Shown here piece after piece: positions 7,746 to 15,252 of a DNA stretch of 46,549 nucleotides (position 1 is its first letter; each line of letters starts with the position of its first letter). Below the pieces are notes generated by a model that was not told the origin of the DNA, ran no database searches, and saw only the letters and a list, made by a program, of their open reading frames with translations. Source of the stretch: an uncultured Collinsella sp. GTDB taxonomy: Bacteria; Actinomycetota; Coriobacteriia; Coriobacteriales; Coriobacteriaceae. The DNA lies in contig UQIB01000023.1 of NCBI GenBank assembly GCA_900541015.1, positions 1 through 46,549 on the forward strand, written 5' to 3'. The position numbers were made by a program, and so were the translations under genes.

Positions 7746-10523
7746 ATGGCACAGGAATTCACTTTTACCGTTAACGGCGTCGAGCACACGACGACCCAAA
7801 ACAAACCGCTGCTGCGCTATCTGCGCGACGACCTGCACATTCACTCCGCCAAGGACGGCTGCTCCGAGGGCGCCTGCGGCACCTGCACCATCCATGTGGA
7901 CGGTGCGGCCGTCAAGGCGTGCGTGCTGACCACCGCCCTTGCCGCCGGCCGCGACATCGTGACTGTCGAGGGCCTGCCCGAGAACGTGCGCGAGGCCTTT
8001 GTGTACGCCTTTGGCGCCGTGGGCGCCGTGCAGTGCGGCTTTTGTATCCCCGGTATGGTCATGGCGGGTGCAGCGCTCATCGCCGAGGATCCCGAGCCTA
8101 CCGAGGAGCAGATCAAGTACGCCATCCGCGGCAATGTTTGCCGCTGCACCGGCTACAAAAAGATTATCGAGGGCATTGCGCTGGCCGCTGCGGTGCTCCG
8201 CGGCGAAAAGCAGATCGACGAGGATCTGGAGCGCGGCGACGACTACGGCGTGGGCAAGCGCGCCTTCCGTATTGACGTGCGCAAGAAGGTGCTCGGCGAG
8301 GGCAAGTACCCCGACGACATCGACGAGATCGACCAGCCGGGCCTGACCTACGCCAGCGCCGTGCGCTCCAAGTATCCGCGTGCCCGCGTGCTCTCCATCG
8401 ATACCTCCAAGGCCGAGGCCCTACCCGGTGTGGTTGGCATCCTGCGCGCCGAGGACGTGCCGGTCAACCAGGTCGGCCACCTTATCCAGGACTGGGACGT
8501 CATGATCGCCCAGGGCGACATCACCCGCTGCGTGGGCGATGCCATCGTGCTGGTGGTTGCCGAGGACGAGGCGACGCTCGAGAAGGCCAAGAAGCTCGTA
8601 AAGATTGACTACGAGCCGCTGGAGCCCGTGCGCAACATTGTCGAGGCCAGGGCCGCCGACGCCCCGCGCCTGCATGACAGCTTCTTTGCCTTTGGCAACA
8701 CAGTGGAGCTCAAGGACAACGTGTGCCAGAGCCGTCATGTGACGCGCGGCGACGCCGCCAAGGCGCTGGCCGAAAGCGCGTTCACCGTGACGCAGCGCTT
8801 TACCACGCCCTTTACCGAGCATGCCTTCTTGGAGCCCGAGTGTGCCGTTGCCTTCCCGTACAAGAACGGCGTCAAGGTGCAGTCGACCGACCAGGGTGCC
8901 TACGACACGCGCAAAGAGTGTGCCCACATGTTTGGCTGGGACAACGAGCCCGAGCGCGTGGTCGTCGAGACCATGCTCGTGGGTGGCGGCTTTGGCGGCA
9001 AGGAGGACGTGTCCATCCAGCACCTGGCCGCGCTCGCCGCATATAAGTTCCAGCGTCCCGTGAAGTGTAAGCTCACGCGCGCCGAGTCGCTCGCTTTCCA
9101 TCCCAAGCGCCATGCCATGGACGGTACCTTTACGCTGGGCTGCGACGCCGAGGGCAACTTTACCGGTCTGGACTGCGAGATCAACTTTGACACCGGCGCC
9201 TACGCGTCGCTGTGCGGCCCGGTGCTCGAGCGCGCCTGCACGCATGCCGTCGGCCCCTACAAGTACCAGAACACCGACATTCGCGGTTATGGCTACTACA
9301 CCAACAACCCGCCCGCCGGCGCGTACCGCGGCTTTGGCGTTTGCCAGTCCGAGTTTGCGCTCGAGAGCCTGATCGACCTGCTGGCAGAGAAGGTCGGCCT
9401 GGATCCGTGGGAGATCCGCTACCGTAACGCCATCGAGCCGGGCGAGGTTTTGCCCAACGGCCAGATTGCCGACTGCTCCACGGCGCTTAAAGAGACGCTG
9501 CTCGAGGTCAAGGATGCCTACTATGCGCATCCCGGACACGCCGGTATCGCCTGCGCCATGAAGAACGCTGGCGTGGGCGTTGGCCTGCCCGATGCCGGCC
9601 GCTGCAAGATCCGCATCGAGAACGGCGTGGCTGTGGTCTATGCCGCCACGTCCGACATCGGCCAGGGCTGCAACACCGTCTTTTTGCAAGACGTTGCCGA
9701 GGCATGCGGCCTGCCGCTTCGCTGCATCGCCAACGGCGAGTGCTCCACCGAGAACGCTCCCGACTCCGGCACCACGTCTGGTTCGCGTCAGACGGTCGTG
9801 ACCGGCGAGGCCGTGCGCGGTGCCGCCTTCCTGCTGCGCGATGCCATGCTTGATATCGAGGCCGGCAAGTCTGCGCCCGCCGCTCCCGTGAATGCGCATG
9901 GCGACGGCGTCAAGATCGAGTACGACGACGGTCGCGCCTACCAGCTGCGCACGCAGGAACTCGTCGCTGGCCAGGGTATGCATCCTCAGGATCCCGCGAC
10001 CGCCATCAAGGCGCTCGAGGGATGCGAGTTTGGCTACGTGTATCTGGAGCCGACCGACAAGCTGGGCGCGGATGTTCCCAACCCCAAGAGCCACATCTGC
10101 TACGGTTTTGCCACGCATGTGGTCATTCTGGATGATGACGGTCGCGTGAGCGAGGTCTATGCCGCGCACGATTCCGGCAAGGTGGTCAACCCCATCTCGA
10201 TCCAAGGTCAGATCGAAGGCGGCGTGCTCATGGGTATGGGCTATGCGCTTACCGAGGACTGGCCGCTCAAGGACTGCGTGCCCCAGGCAAGGTACGGTAC
10301 GCTCGGGCTGTTCCGTGCGCCCGAGATTCCGGATATCCACGCCATCTACGTGGAGAAGGACGAGCTGCTGCCCGTGGCATACGGCGGCAAGGGCATCGGC
10401 GAGATCGCAACAATCCCCACGGCGCCCGCCGTACAGAACGCCTATCGCGCATTCGACGGCAAGCTGCGTCCGGATCTGCCCATGGTGGATACGCCCTACA
10501 GCCGTGCCCGTCACCGCGGGTAG
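7746..10523 (+). CDS. xdhD: XdhD-like molybdenum hydroxylase (2Fe-2S + Moco, probably selenium-dependent)
   Basis: A 925-residue xanthine dehydrogenase-family enzyme with the two small domains fused. Residues 1-160 hold a plant-type [2Fe-2S] site (Cys39, 44, 47, 59) and a second [2Fe-2S] domain (Cys97, 100, 132, 134). The molybdopterin part shows GGGFGGKEDVS, GAYRGFGVCQSEFALE, DSGTTSGSRQTVVTGEAVR and GKGIGE, whose Glu886 is the catalytic glutamate. There is no FAD domain, and no FAD (YgfM/XdhB-like) gene in the window, so electrons must leave through another carrier, probably the neighbouring ferredoxin and YgfK. With yqeB and yqeC in block 2 it is likely a selenium-dependent purine hydroxylase. 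The direction (oxidation or reductive dehydroxylation) is unknown. GAAGGGA precedes ATG 7746. Confidence 0.9.
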   Translation: MAQEFTFTVNGVEHTTTQNKPLLRYLRDDLHIHSAKDGCSEGACGTCTIHVDGAAVKACVLTTALAAGRDIVTVEGLPENVREAFVYAFGAVGAVQCGFCIPGMVMAGAALIAEDPEPTEEQIKYAIRGNVCRCTGYKKIIEGIALAAAVLRGEKQIDEDLERGDDYGVGKRAFRIDVRKKVLGEGKYPDDIDEIDQPGLTYASAVRSKYPRARVLSIDTSKAEALPGVVGILRAEDVPVNQVGHLIQDWDVMIAQGDITRCVGDAIVLVVAEDEATLEKAKKLVKIDYEPLEPVRNIVEARAADAPRLHDSFFAFGNTVELKDNVCQSRHVTRGDAAKALAESAFTVTQRFTTPFTEHAFLEPECAVAFPYKNGVKVQSTDQGAYDTRKECAHMFGWDNEPERVVVETMLVGGGFGGKEDVSIQHLAALAAYKFQRPVKCKLTRAESLAFHPKRHAMDGTFTLGCDAEGNFTGLDCEINFDTGAYASLCGPVLERACTHAVGPYKYQNTDIRGYGYYTNNPPAGAYRGFGVCQSEFALESLIDLLAEKVGLDPWEIRYRNAIEPGEVLPNGQIADCSTALKETLLEVKDAYYAHPGHAGIACAMKNAGVGVGLPDAGRCKIRIENGVAVVYAATSDIGQGCNTVFLQDVAEACGLPLRCIANGECSTENAPDSGTTSGSRQTVVTGEAVRGAAFLLRDAMLDIEAGKSAPAAPVNAHGDGVKIEYDDGRAYQLRTQELVAGQGMHPQDPATAIKALEGCEFGYVYLEPTDKLGADVPNPKSHICYGFATHVVILDDDGRVSEVYAAHDSGKVVNPISIQGQIEGGVLMGMGYALTEDWPLKDCVPQARYGTLGLFRAPEIPDIHAIYVEKDELLPVAYGGKGIGEIATIPTAPAVQNAYRAFDGKLRPDLPMVDTPYSRARHRG

Positions 10524-10592
10524 GGTGGAGCGCGGACAGTCATTACTGACGAGCTGTTCGCGCTCAACATCAACTACATACGCTGCGCCTTT

Positions 10593-10627
10593 GGCCCCAG
10601 CTCCATCTCGAGCCGGGGCCTTTTGTT
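10593..10627 (+). terminator. Intrinsic terminator of purine block 1
   Basis: GGCCCCAGCTC (10593-10603) pairs with GAGCCGGGGCC (10610-10620) with one mismatch and is followed by TTTTGTTT. It lies 70 bases after xdhD, closes the permease-ssnA-ygfK-ferredoxin-xdhD unit and directly precedes repeat array A. Confidence 0.85.
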
Positions 10628-10644
10628 TGGAGCGCCTCCGCATG

Positions 10645-10975
10645 CGGAAACTGTGTCCCGGAATCCAGCTTCGGAACGGGATGAACTTTCCCAACGGGGC
10701 CGCATGCGGAAACTGCGTCCCGGAATCGTGCCTCAGAATGGGATGTGTTTTCGCTGGCCGGCCGTTTGGAAAGTGCATCCCAGTTTGAGCGTTTATTCCG
10801 GGATGCGGTTTCCGCTGAAGGACTCAACCGGAAAGCACGACCCGTTTCGAGACCTGATTCTGGGACACGCTTTCCGCTAGGCCCGCCATCCGGAAAGCGC
10901 ATCCCGTTTTGAGTGTCCAGGCTGGGACGCGCTTTTCGTTGGCGTGGCCGTTGGGAAAACGCGGCCCAGATAGGG
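10645..10975. repeat. Array A: five and a half copies of a 61-62-bp palindromic repeat
   Basis: Copies begin near 10645, 10706, 10767, 10829 and 10890, plus a half copy near 10951. Each has a 49-base imperfect inverted repeat, with a left arm like CGGAAACTGCGTCCCGGAAT and a right arm like CGGGATGCGGTTTCCG, then a 12-13-base linker. The unit length is not a multiple of three and no frame is kept, so it is not protein coding. Arms drift by scattered substitutions, several of them non-compensatory. Related arrays lie at 12304 and 14183. Confidence 0.85.
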
Positions 10976-11010
10976 GGGATGCGATTCGGCGATGCGTGGC
11001 CTAGCAGCTC

Positions 11011-12009
11011 CTACAGGTCCACCTCGTTGAGCCATGTCGGCAGCGCGGTCTGCCGGATGCCTGCCGTCTGCAGCTTTTTGGCGAGCATTCCTGCCGAGCG
11101 GACCTCGTTCATGGTAAAGCGCAGCAGAGGGTGGCCGTAGAGCGATAGGTGCGCCTCGCGCTGTCGTTCGGCAACGAGCGCCTCGGCGGTGGTGCGTCCG
11201 GCCAGCATGGTCTGGTCGGTATATTTGATGAGCCCGTCGAGCTCGCCCAGCGTGAGTTCCCGCGCCTGGCGCTCCCAGACAAAGTCCGTTCGTATGGGCT
11301 TGGCCGAATCGAAGGGGTCCGTCAGCTCGTATTGAAGCCAGTCGGGCGCAAAGCCCGTCTCGATCATGACGGCTCGGGCGACCGATTCCCCGCCGCTCTC
11401 GGCGCGGGCGTCGGCATATCGAAGCGTTGTGAGGGCGGTGCGAATCGCGCGACCATTGCGGGCAGTCGCTCGTTGCTCGACGGCCTTCATCAACTGCTCT
11501 CGCGTAAGGCCGAGCTTTGAGATCGCCGAATCGGCAATGGGCATGCCGTCGGCAAAACCGGTTTGCAGCAGGCAATCTGTGGCCGTTTGGATGGGCGGCG
11601 TTACCGATATGCCGGCTCTGCGTATTGCTCCGGCCGGCTCAATCTGGTGTCGCTGAATATGTGCGCCCGGACGAGCCGACGGCTTTGTCGAGCTGCAAAC
11701 ATGCACGACGTTCAGGTGTCGCCACGAGACCTCGAGCCCCAGCAGGCAAGCTGCCGAAAACGAGCAGAACGTCCAATCGGGATGGATGATCGCAAGGGCG
11801 CGGAGGATTTCGCAATGGCGTTGCGCTCGGTTGAGTTCATCCCAGCGCGTTTTTCGCGCAAACAACCCCGGCATGGGCGAGACAACCGTGCCGCTGGTGC
11901 GCCGAAGGAGCGCTTTTCGGATCGCCGTGCTCGGGGGAATCAGACAGCGCCCCTCTTGTTCGGCTTGGGTGAGCAGTTGGTCGATGAGCTGGTCATTGCA
12001 ATGGGTCAT
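11011..12009 (-). CDS. AbiEi/DUF559-like protein with nuclease-type C-terminus
   Basis: A 332-residue protein resembling the large actinobacterial group annotated as AbiEi antitoxin-like or DUF559 proteins. The N-terminal ~100 residues look like the winged-helix and linker part. The C-terminal region has the Vsr/PD-(D/E)XK-like pattern: ESGGESVARAVMIETG (Glu208 region), TDFVW (Asp242) and GELDGLIKY (Glu256, Lys262). ATG 12009 follows AGGAGG by eight bases. It is flanked by repeat arrays A (downstream) and B (upstream). No AbiEii-type nucleotidyltransferase toxin gene is next to it, so an AbiE toxin-antitoxin role is not supported; a nuclease or defence role is possible but unproven. Confidence 0.7.
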   Translation of the reverse strand: MTHCNDQLIDQLLTQAEQEGRCLIPPSTAIRKALLRRTSGTVVSPMPGLFARKTRWDELNRAQRHCEILRALAIIHPDWTFCSFSAACLLGLEVSWRHLNVVHVCSSTKPSARPGAHIQRHQIEPAGAIRRAGISVTPPIQTATDCLLQTGFADGMPIADSAISKLGLTREQLMKAVEQRATARNGRAIRTALTTLRYADARAESGGESVARAVMIETGFAPDWLQYELTDPFDSAKPIRTDFVWERQARELTLGELDGLIKYTDQTMLAGRTTAEALVAERQREAHLSLYGHPLLRFTMNEVRSAGMLAKKLQTAGIRQTALPTWLNEVDL

Positions 12010-12303
12010 GAGCTACCGCCTCCTTTTGGGTAGCAAAAACGTATCAGCTGGAACTTGCCGCTCAGCTGACCAAAAGCTGACCAAAATCTAACCATGCAGG
12101 TAGATGACCTGCTTTTGGCGACATATTTCTTGTTTGAATCGGTGGGCGGTAATCGGCGACCGTGAACGGTAGCTAGATATGAAACCTTGGTAAGTTTCGG
12201 GACGTGTACTTTTCCGAAAAAGAGCAATCTATCTGCTGTTTTGTGTTTCTGGACCGCATATTTGAAGGCATGTGATAAGGGCGGCGGATCGTCGTCTGTG
12301 TCG

Positions 12304-12661
12304 GCGGAAACTGTGACCCGGATTCGACGCTCGGAATGGGATGCATTTTCCGGAGCAGCCCTCAACCGGAAATTTCATCCCGGAATTTGGCTCCAGAGTG
12401 GGATACCGTTTCCGGATCGGGCCTCAAGCGGAAATTGCATCTCGGAACGAGCCCTCAGAGCGGGATGAACTTTCCCAACGGGGCCGCATGCGGAAGCTGT
12501 GTCCCGGAATGAGCGCTCGGAATGGGATGCATTTTCCGGTAGAAGCTTCAGCGGAAAGTGTATCCCAGAATTCAGGCTTAGAGCAGGACGCGATTTCCGA
12601 ATGGCATGCTTGGCGGAAACTACGGCCCAGTTTTTGGCTCCAGGACGGGATGCGCTTTCCG
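12304..12661. repeat. Array B: six copies of the 62-bp palindromic repeat
   Basis: Units start at 12304, 12366, 12428, 12490, 12551 and 12613, spaced 61-62 bases. Each is a 49-base inverted repeat beginning GCGGAAA or CCGGAAA and ending TTTCCG or TTTCCC, with linkers of 12-13 bases (for example GATCGGGCCTCAA, AACGGGGCCGCAT). A 35-base block (12461-12495) is identical to 10677-10711 in array A. The 12010-12303 stretch before it holds the promoter side of the reverse gene and no gene of its own. Confidence 0.87.
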
Positions 12662-12715
12662 GAACAGCTCACGTGTGGTGGTGTACCGCTCCTTTTACGT
12701 GCGTCGCTTATCGAA

Positions 12716-12771
12716 TTACGTTATAGCTAGCTATATTATAGGAAGGTATAATATAGCTAGCTATAACGTAA
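12716..12771. promoter_or_regulatory. Perfect 25-bp inverted repeat (operator or 5' hairpin)
   Basis: 12716-12740 is the exact reverse complement of 12747-12771, around a GGAAGG loop. Each arm contains the palindrome TAGCTAGCTA (12724-12733 and 12754-12763), centres 30 bp apart, about three helical turns. It is strongly A/T-rich in a G/C-rich setting. It ends 15 bases before the ATPase start at 12787, with AAGGAAGG as ribosome-binding site just after the right arm. It could bind a dimeric repressor or sequester translation signals. Confidence 0.75.
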
Positions 12772-12786
12772 AGGAAGGATGGCCCT

Positions 12787-14166
12787 ATGTTTATCGGAAG
12801 AACGGCGGAAATGTCCGAGCTCAATCGACTGTATGGCACGGGCTCCTTTGAGATGCCCGTGATTTACGGCCGCCGTCGCGTGGGCAAAACGCGCCTTATC
12901 ACAGAGTTCATTCAAGGCAAGAAGGCTATTTACTTTCAAGCTCGTCGTACCAATGCAGAGGCAAACCTGCACGGCTTTAGCCAGGCGATACTTGCGGGTT
13001 CGGTTGGTGCTGCAGGCGTGTCGTTTCGTAGTTTTGACGAGGCGTTCGATGCATTGGCCACCATGGCTCGCGCGGAACGTTTGATTGTCGTGATTGACGA
13101 GTATCCCTATCTCGCCCAATCGAATCCCGAGATCAGCTCGTTGCTGCAAGATAAGATCGATCACTTGTACAAAGAGACCAAGCTCATGCTTATCCTGTGC
13201 GGGTCGTCGCTTTCGTTCATGGAAGAGCAGGTGTTGGGCTATGAGAGCCCGCTATACGGTAGGCGCACGGCCCAGTTTAAGATCATGCCGCTCGATTTTA
13301 CGACGACCCTCGGCCTGTGGCAGAGCATGGGTCGCGAAGACGCTGCGGTTTGCTATGGCATGACGGGCGGCATTCCTGCATATATCGAGAAAGTCGATCC
13401 TGCTGCGCCGCTCAAGGACAACATCAAACGTCTTTTTCTTACTCCTATGGGCTATCTCTTTGAGGAGCCGAGTAACCTGCTGTTGCAAGAGTGCCGCAAT
13501 CCCGAGCAATATGATGCGATTGTGCAAGCAATTGCCCAGGGACGCTCGAGGATCTCGGAGATTGCGAGCTCTACGGGAATCCCTGCGAGCAACGTAAAGA
13601 GCTATGTGGATAAGCTGGCGTCGCTTGGGATTGTCGAGCGCGAGCTGCCCCTAAACGAGACGAGCAATAAGCGAGCCGTGTATCTGCTGAGCGACCAGAT
13701 GTTTAGGTTCTGGTACAAGTTTGTTCCGCAGAACATTGGGCTGATTCAAAACGATATGGCCGAGATGGCGTATAAGCGCATTGAGCCGCACGTATCGGAT
13801 TACATGGGTACGGTCTTTGAGCTTATATGCAGACAATACGTGTACGAACTCGCGCGCGCGGGCCAGCTCGATGTGGTTCCGGCGAGCGTCGGGCGCTGGT
13901 GGGGGACGGATAATCGCACGCATACGCAGGAAGAAATCGACTTGATTGTTGACGATGGCGAGGACACTGCGCTGTTTGCGGAGTGCAAATGGCGCAATGA
14001 ACCGGTGGGCGAAGACGTGCTGCAAAAGCTCGTGCACCGAAGCGAGCTCTTTAGACGGCAGCATAAAAGCTACGTGATCTTCTCGAAGCGTGGCTTTACG
14101 CAAGGATGTCAGGAAGCTGCGGCGAACAGGGGAGATACCAAGCTGATCTCGTTTGCCGAGATGTGA
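12787..14166 (+). CDS. P-loop ATPase with DUF234-type nuclease-like C-terminus
   Basis: A 459-residue protein of the AAA/STAND-like ATPase family found across archaea and bacteria. Walker A is GRRRVGKT (28-35) and Walker B is LIVVIDEYPYLA (about 96-107). A winged-helix segment (about 250-300, ISEIASSTGIPASNVKSYVD) follows. The C-terminal DUF234 region has a PD-(D/E)XK-like signature, EIDLIVDD and AECKW (about 381-400). Such proteins are common, mobile and poorly understood; defence or stress roles have been suggested. It is bracketed by repeat arrays B and C and preceded by a 25-bp perfect inverted repeat, so it is probably an acquired, self-regulated gene. Function is unknown. Confidence 0.85.
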   Translation: MFIGRTAEMSELNRLYGTGSFEMPVIYGRRRVGKTRLITEFIQGKKAIYFQARRTNAEANLHGFSQAILAGSVGAAGVSFRSFDEAFDALATMARAERLIVVIDEYPYLAQSNPEISSLLQDKIDHLYKETKLMLILCGSSLSFMEEQVLGYESPLYGRRTAQFKIMPLDFTTTLGLWQSMGREDAAVCYGMTGGIPAYIEKVDPAAPLKDNIKRLFLTPMGYLFEEPSNLLLQECRNPEQYDAIVQAIAQGRSRISEIASSTGIPASNVKSYVDKLASLGIVERELPLNETSNKRAVYLLSDQMFRFWYKFVPQNIGLIQNDMAEMAYKRIEPHVSDYMGTVFELICRQYVYELARAGQLDVVPASVGRWWGTDNRTHTQEEIDLIVDDGEDTALFAECKWRNEPVGEDVLQKLVHRSELFRRQHKSYVIFSKRGFTQGCQEAAANRGDTKLISFAEM

Positions 14167-14182
14167 GGGCGGGGATAATGAA

Positions 14183-14510
14183 GCGCGTCCTGATTTGATG
14201 CTGGGAATGGGATGTGCTTTCCTTTTGCGACCTTTGGCGGAAAGTGCGTTCCAGATTTCGGCTTCAGAATGGGATGCCGTTTCCGGATCGGCCCTCAGGC
14301 GGAAACTACGACCCGGAATTCGGCTCCAAAACGGGATACGCTTTCCCGGTGGCATCTCTAGCGGAAACTGCATCCCGGAATGAGCTCTCGGAACGGGATA
14401 CGCTTTCCCATCGGGGCTTCAAACGGAAACCGTGTCCCGGAATCGAGCCTCAGGGTGGGACGCATTTTCCGGTAGAGGCCTGGGACGGAAGGCATGTCCC
14501 AGAATCCGGC
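14183..14510. repeat. Array C: about five copies of the 62-bp palindromic repeat
   Basis: A half copy (14183-14222) is followed by units at 14237, 14299, 14361 and 14423 and a partial copy at 14485. The arms have the same consensus as arrays A and B (GCGGAAACTGCATCCCGGAAT with its inverted partner). The array starts 16 bases after the ATPase stop codon and ends before the toxin-antitoxin module. The 14511-14570 remainder has no recognisable feature. Confidence 0.85.
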
Positions 14511-14570
14511 TAATCCGATGGCCAGGTGGTTGAGCGAGCGGGCTCCGAGGCTCCATTACTGAAAATTCAT

Positions 14571-14599
14571 TTGTTAAACCTGGCAACCGTGGGTAGAAT
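14571..14599 (+). promoter_or_regulatory. Promoter of the candidate antisense RNA
   Basis: TTGTTA (14571-14576) and TAGAAT (14594-14599) are spaced by exactly 17 bases. Start would be near 14606. It points toward the 3' end of the small hydrophobic gene on the opposite strand, with no open frame downstream before a terminator. Confidence 0.6.
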
Positions 14600-14605
14600 A
14601 AAGTC

Positions 14606-14691
14606 GACGGCAGCCCAAGGGTGATAGCTGGGCGGCGCCGTTACTTAGTTCAAGGGGTCAATGCCTTAACGGCGTCGACCCCTCTTCTTTT
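14606..14691 (+). ncRNA. Candidate antitoxin RNA convergent to the small membrane peptide gene
   Basis: A predicted transcript of about 85 bases runs from the promoter at 14571 to the T-rich end at 14683-14691. It can fold into a GACGGC-A-GCCC / GGGC-GGC-GCCGTT stem (about 14606-14642) and a terminal hairpin (GGGGTC 14654-14659 with GACCCC 14677-14682). It overlaps the last nine codons of the peptide gene and its 3' untranslated region, the arrangement of convergent type I antitoxins such as RatA and SR4. Ends are estimated, and expression is unknown. Confidence 0.5.
14654..14691 (+). terminator. Terminator of the candidate antisense RNA
   Basis: GGGGTC-aat-GCC pairs with GGC-gtc-GACCCC around TTAAC and is followed by TCTTCTTTT. 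On the other strand the same hairpin covers the end of the peptide gene. Confidence 0.6.
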
Positions 14692-14791
14692 GCTTCGTAC
14701 GCTGCTTAAGTGCCTCGGAAAGTCCGATAAGCGCCGTGAGGAGCGAGACCAAAGCGGCCAGGAGCTTCACGAAATCAATCAGATCGGTCAT
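14666..14791 (-). CDS. 41-residue hydrophobic peptide, candidate type I toxin
   Basis: The peptide begins MTDLIDFVKLLAALVSLLTA, forms one membrane helix (about residues 8-28) and ends in a very basic tail (KQRTKQKKRGRRR). This is the shape of type I toxins and holin-like toxins such as TxpA, BsrG or Fst. The ATG at 14791 follows GGGAGGTG with good spacing; an in-frame ATG two codons earlier touches the binding site. A convergent RNA is predicted over its 3' end, and a LexA-like box sits in its promoter region. No family name can be given with confidence. Alternatively it is an ordinary small membrane protein. Confidence 0.6.
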   Translation of the reverse strand: MTDLIDFVKLLAALVSLLTALIGLSEALKQRTKQKKRGRRR

Positions 14792-14855
14792 GGGCATCAC
14801 CTCCCGTCGCATGGAGGGCGCTGCCCGGCACATGGAACTGCCGTCAACAACTGCC

Positions 14856-14895
14856 ATTCTATCAAAGCGCGGTCATAAATACGAATATATGTTCG
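14856..14895 (-). promoter_or_regulatory. Promoter with near-consensus LexA (SOS) box
   Basis: Read on the reverse strand, CGAACATATATTCG (14882-14895) matches the Gram-positive/actinobacterial LexA box CGAAC-N4-GTTCG at 13 of 14 defined positions (one G to A). A -35-like TTCGTA (14880-14885) overlaps it, and TAGAAT (14856-14861) lies 18 bases further on, so bound LexA would block RNA polymerase. Transcription would read into the 41-residue peptide after a leader of about 60 bases. Confidence 0.5.
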
Positions 14896-15005
14896 ATAAT
14901 AACAGCAACGTGATTCCCTCGAATAGCAGCCTTTCGTAAGGGCGGCAGAAGACGGCGCTGGGCGATTGGGGCTAGACGCGCAGGTCTTCGTCACCGAAAG
15001 CCCGT

Positions 15006-15090
15006 TTGATTAACCAGCCCTCTGTAGGTACACTGCATATTGATGGGCCCGGGATGACCGCTGATTCAAGTCACCGGGCCTAAATCTTTT
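15006..15090 (+). promoter_or_regulatory. Promoter followed at once by a terminator-like hairpin
   Basis: TTGATT (15006-15011), 17 bases, TACACT (15029-15034). Transcription would start near 15041 and meet GGCCCGG (15046-15052) pairing with CCGGGCC (15074-15080), extended by TGAC/GTCA, then TAAATCTTTT. The product would be a stub RNA of about 50 bases, or an attenuator in the leader of the exonuclease gene. A further stem, GCCGCTT/AAGCGGC (15208-15214 with 15222-15228), lies closer to that gene. The 14900-15252 spacer has no other gene. Confidence 0.45.
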
Positions 15091-15252
15091 CATCCATTTG
15101 AATAGAGCGGGCGACTCTCTTGGGGCCGTCTGCATGGCGTGTGATTAGCGCATGGTATTGCGCCCAGCTTTCATGTCCGCGCGGCCACCTATCCTTACGG
15201 CAATGTAGCCGCTTATGTAACAAGCGGCAAGCAACGGAGAAAGGCCCTAACC

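Noticed and set aside
8421..10778. Long reverse-strand frame opposite the molybdenum hydroxylase (and similar ones at 1109-2611, 2613-3929, 19906-21471, 36411-37862)
   Set aside because: They mirror a recognisable protein on the other strand in G/C-rich DNA, have no family signature and are biased in composition.
11011..12009. AbiE toxin-antitoxin pair
   Set aside because: Only the AbiEi-like/DUF559-like gene is present; no AbiEii nucleotidyltransferase toxin lies next to it.
12457..12495. Integration (att) site at the array A/B identity
   Set aside because: No integrase or tRNA is nearby, and the identity lies inside repeat units, so array duplication explains it better.
10623..12730. Open frames inside the repeat arrays
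   Set aside because: The unit is 61-62 bases, so the frame shifts every copy; the translations are low-complexity by-products of the repeat with no ribosome-binding site.
10645..14510. CRISPR arrays
   Set aside because: The regularly spaced repeats have 49-base palindromic units and only 12-13-base linkers that are themselves similar between units. No unique 30-40-base spacers and no cas genes are present.
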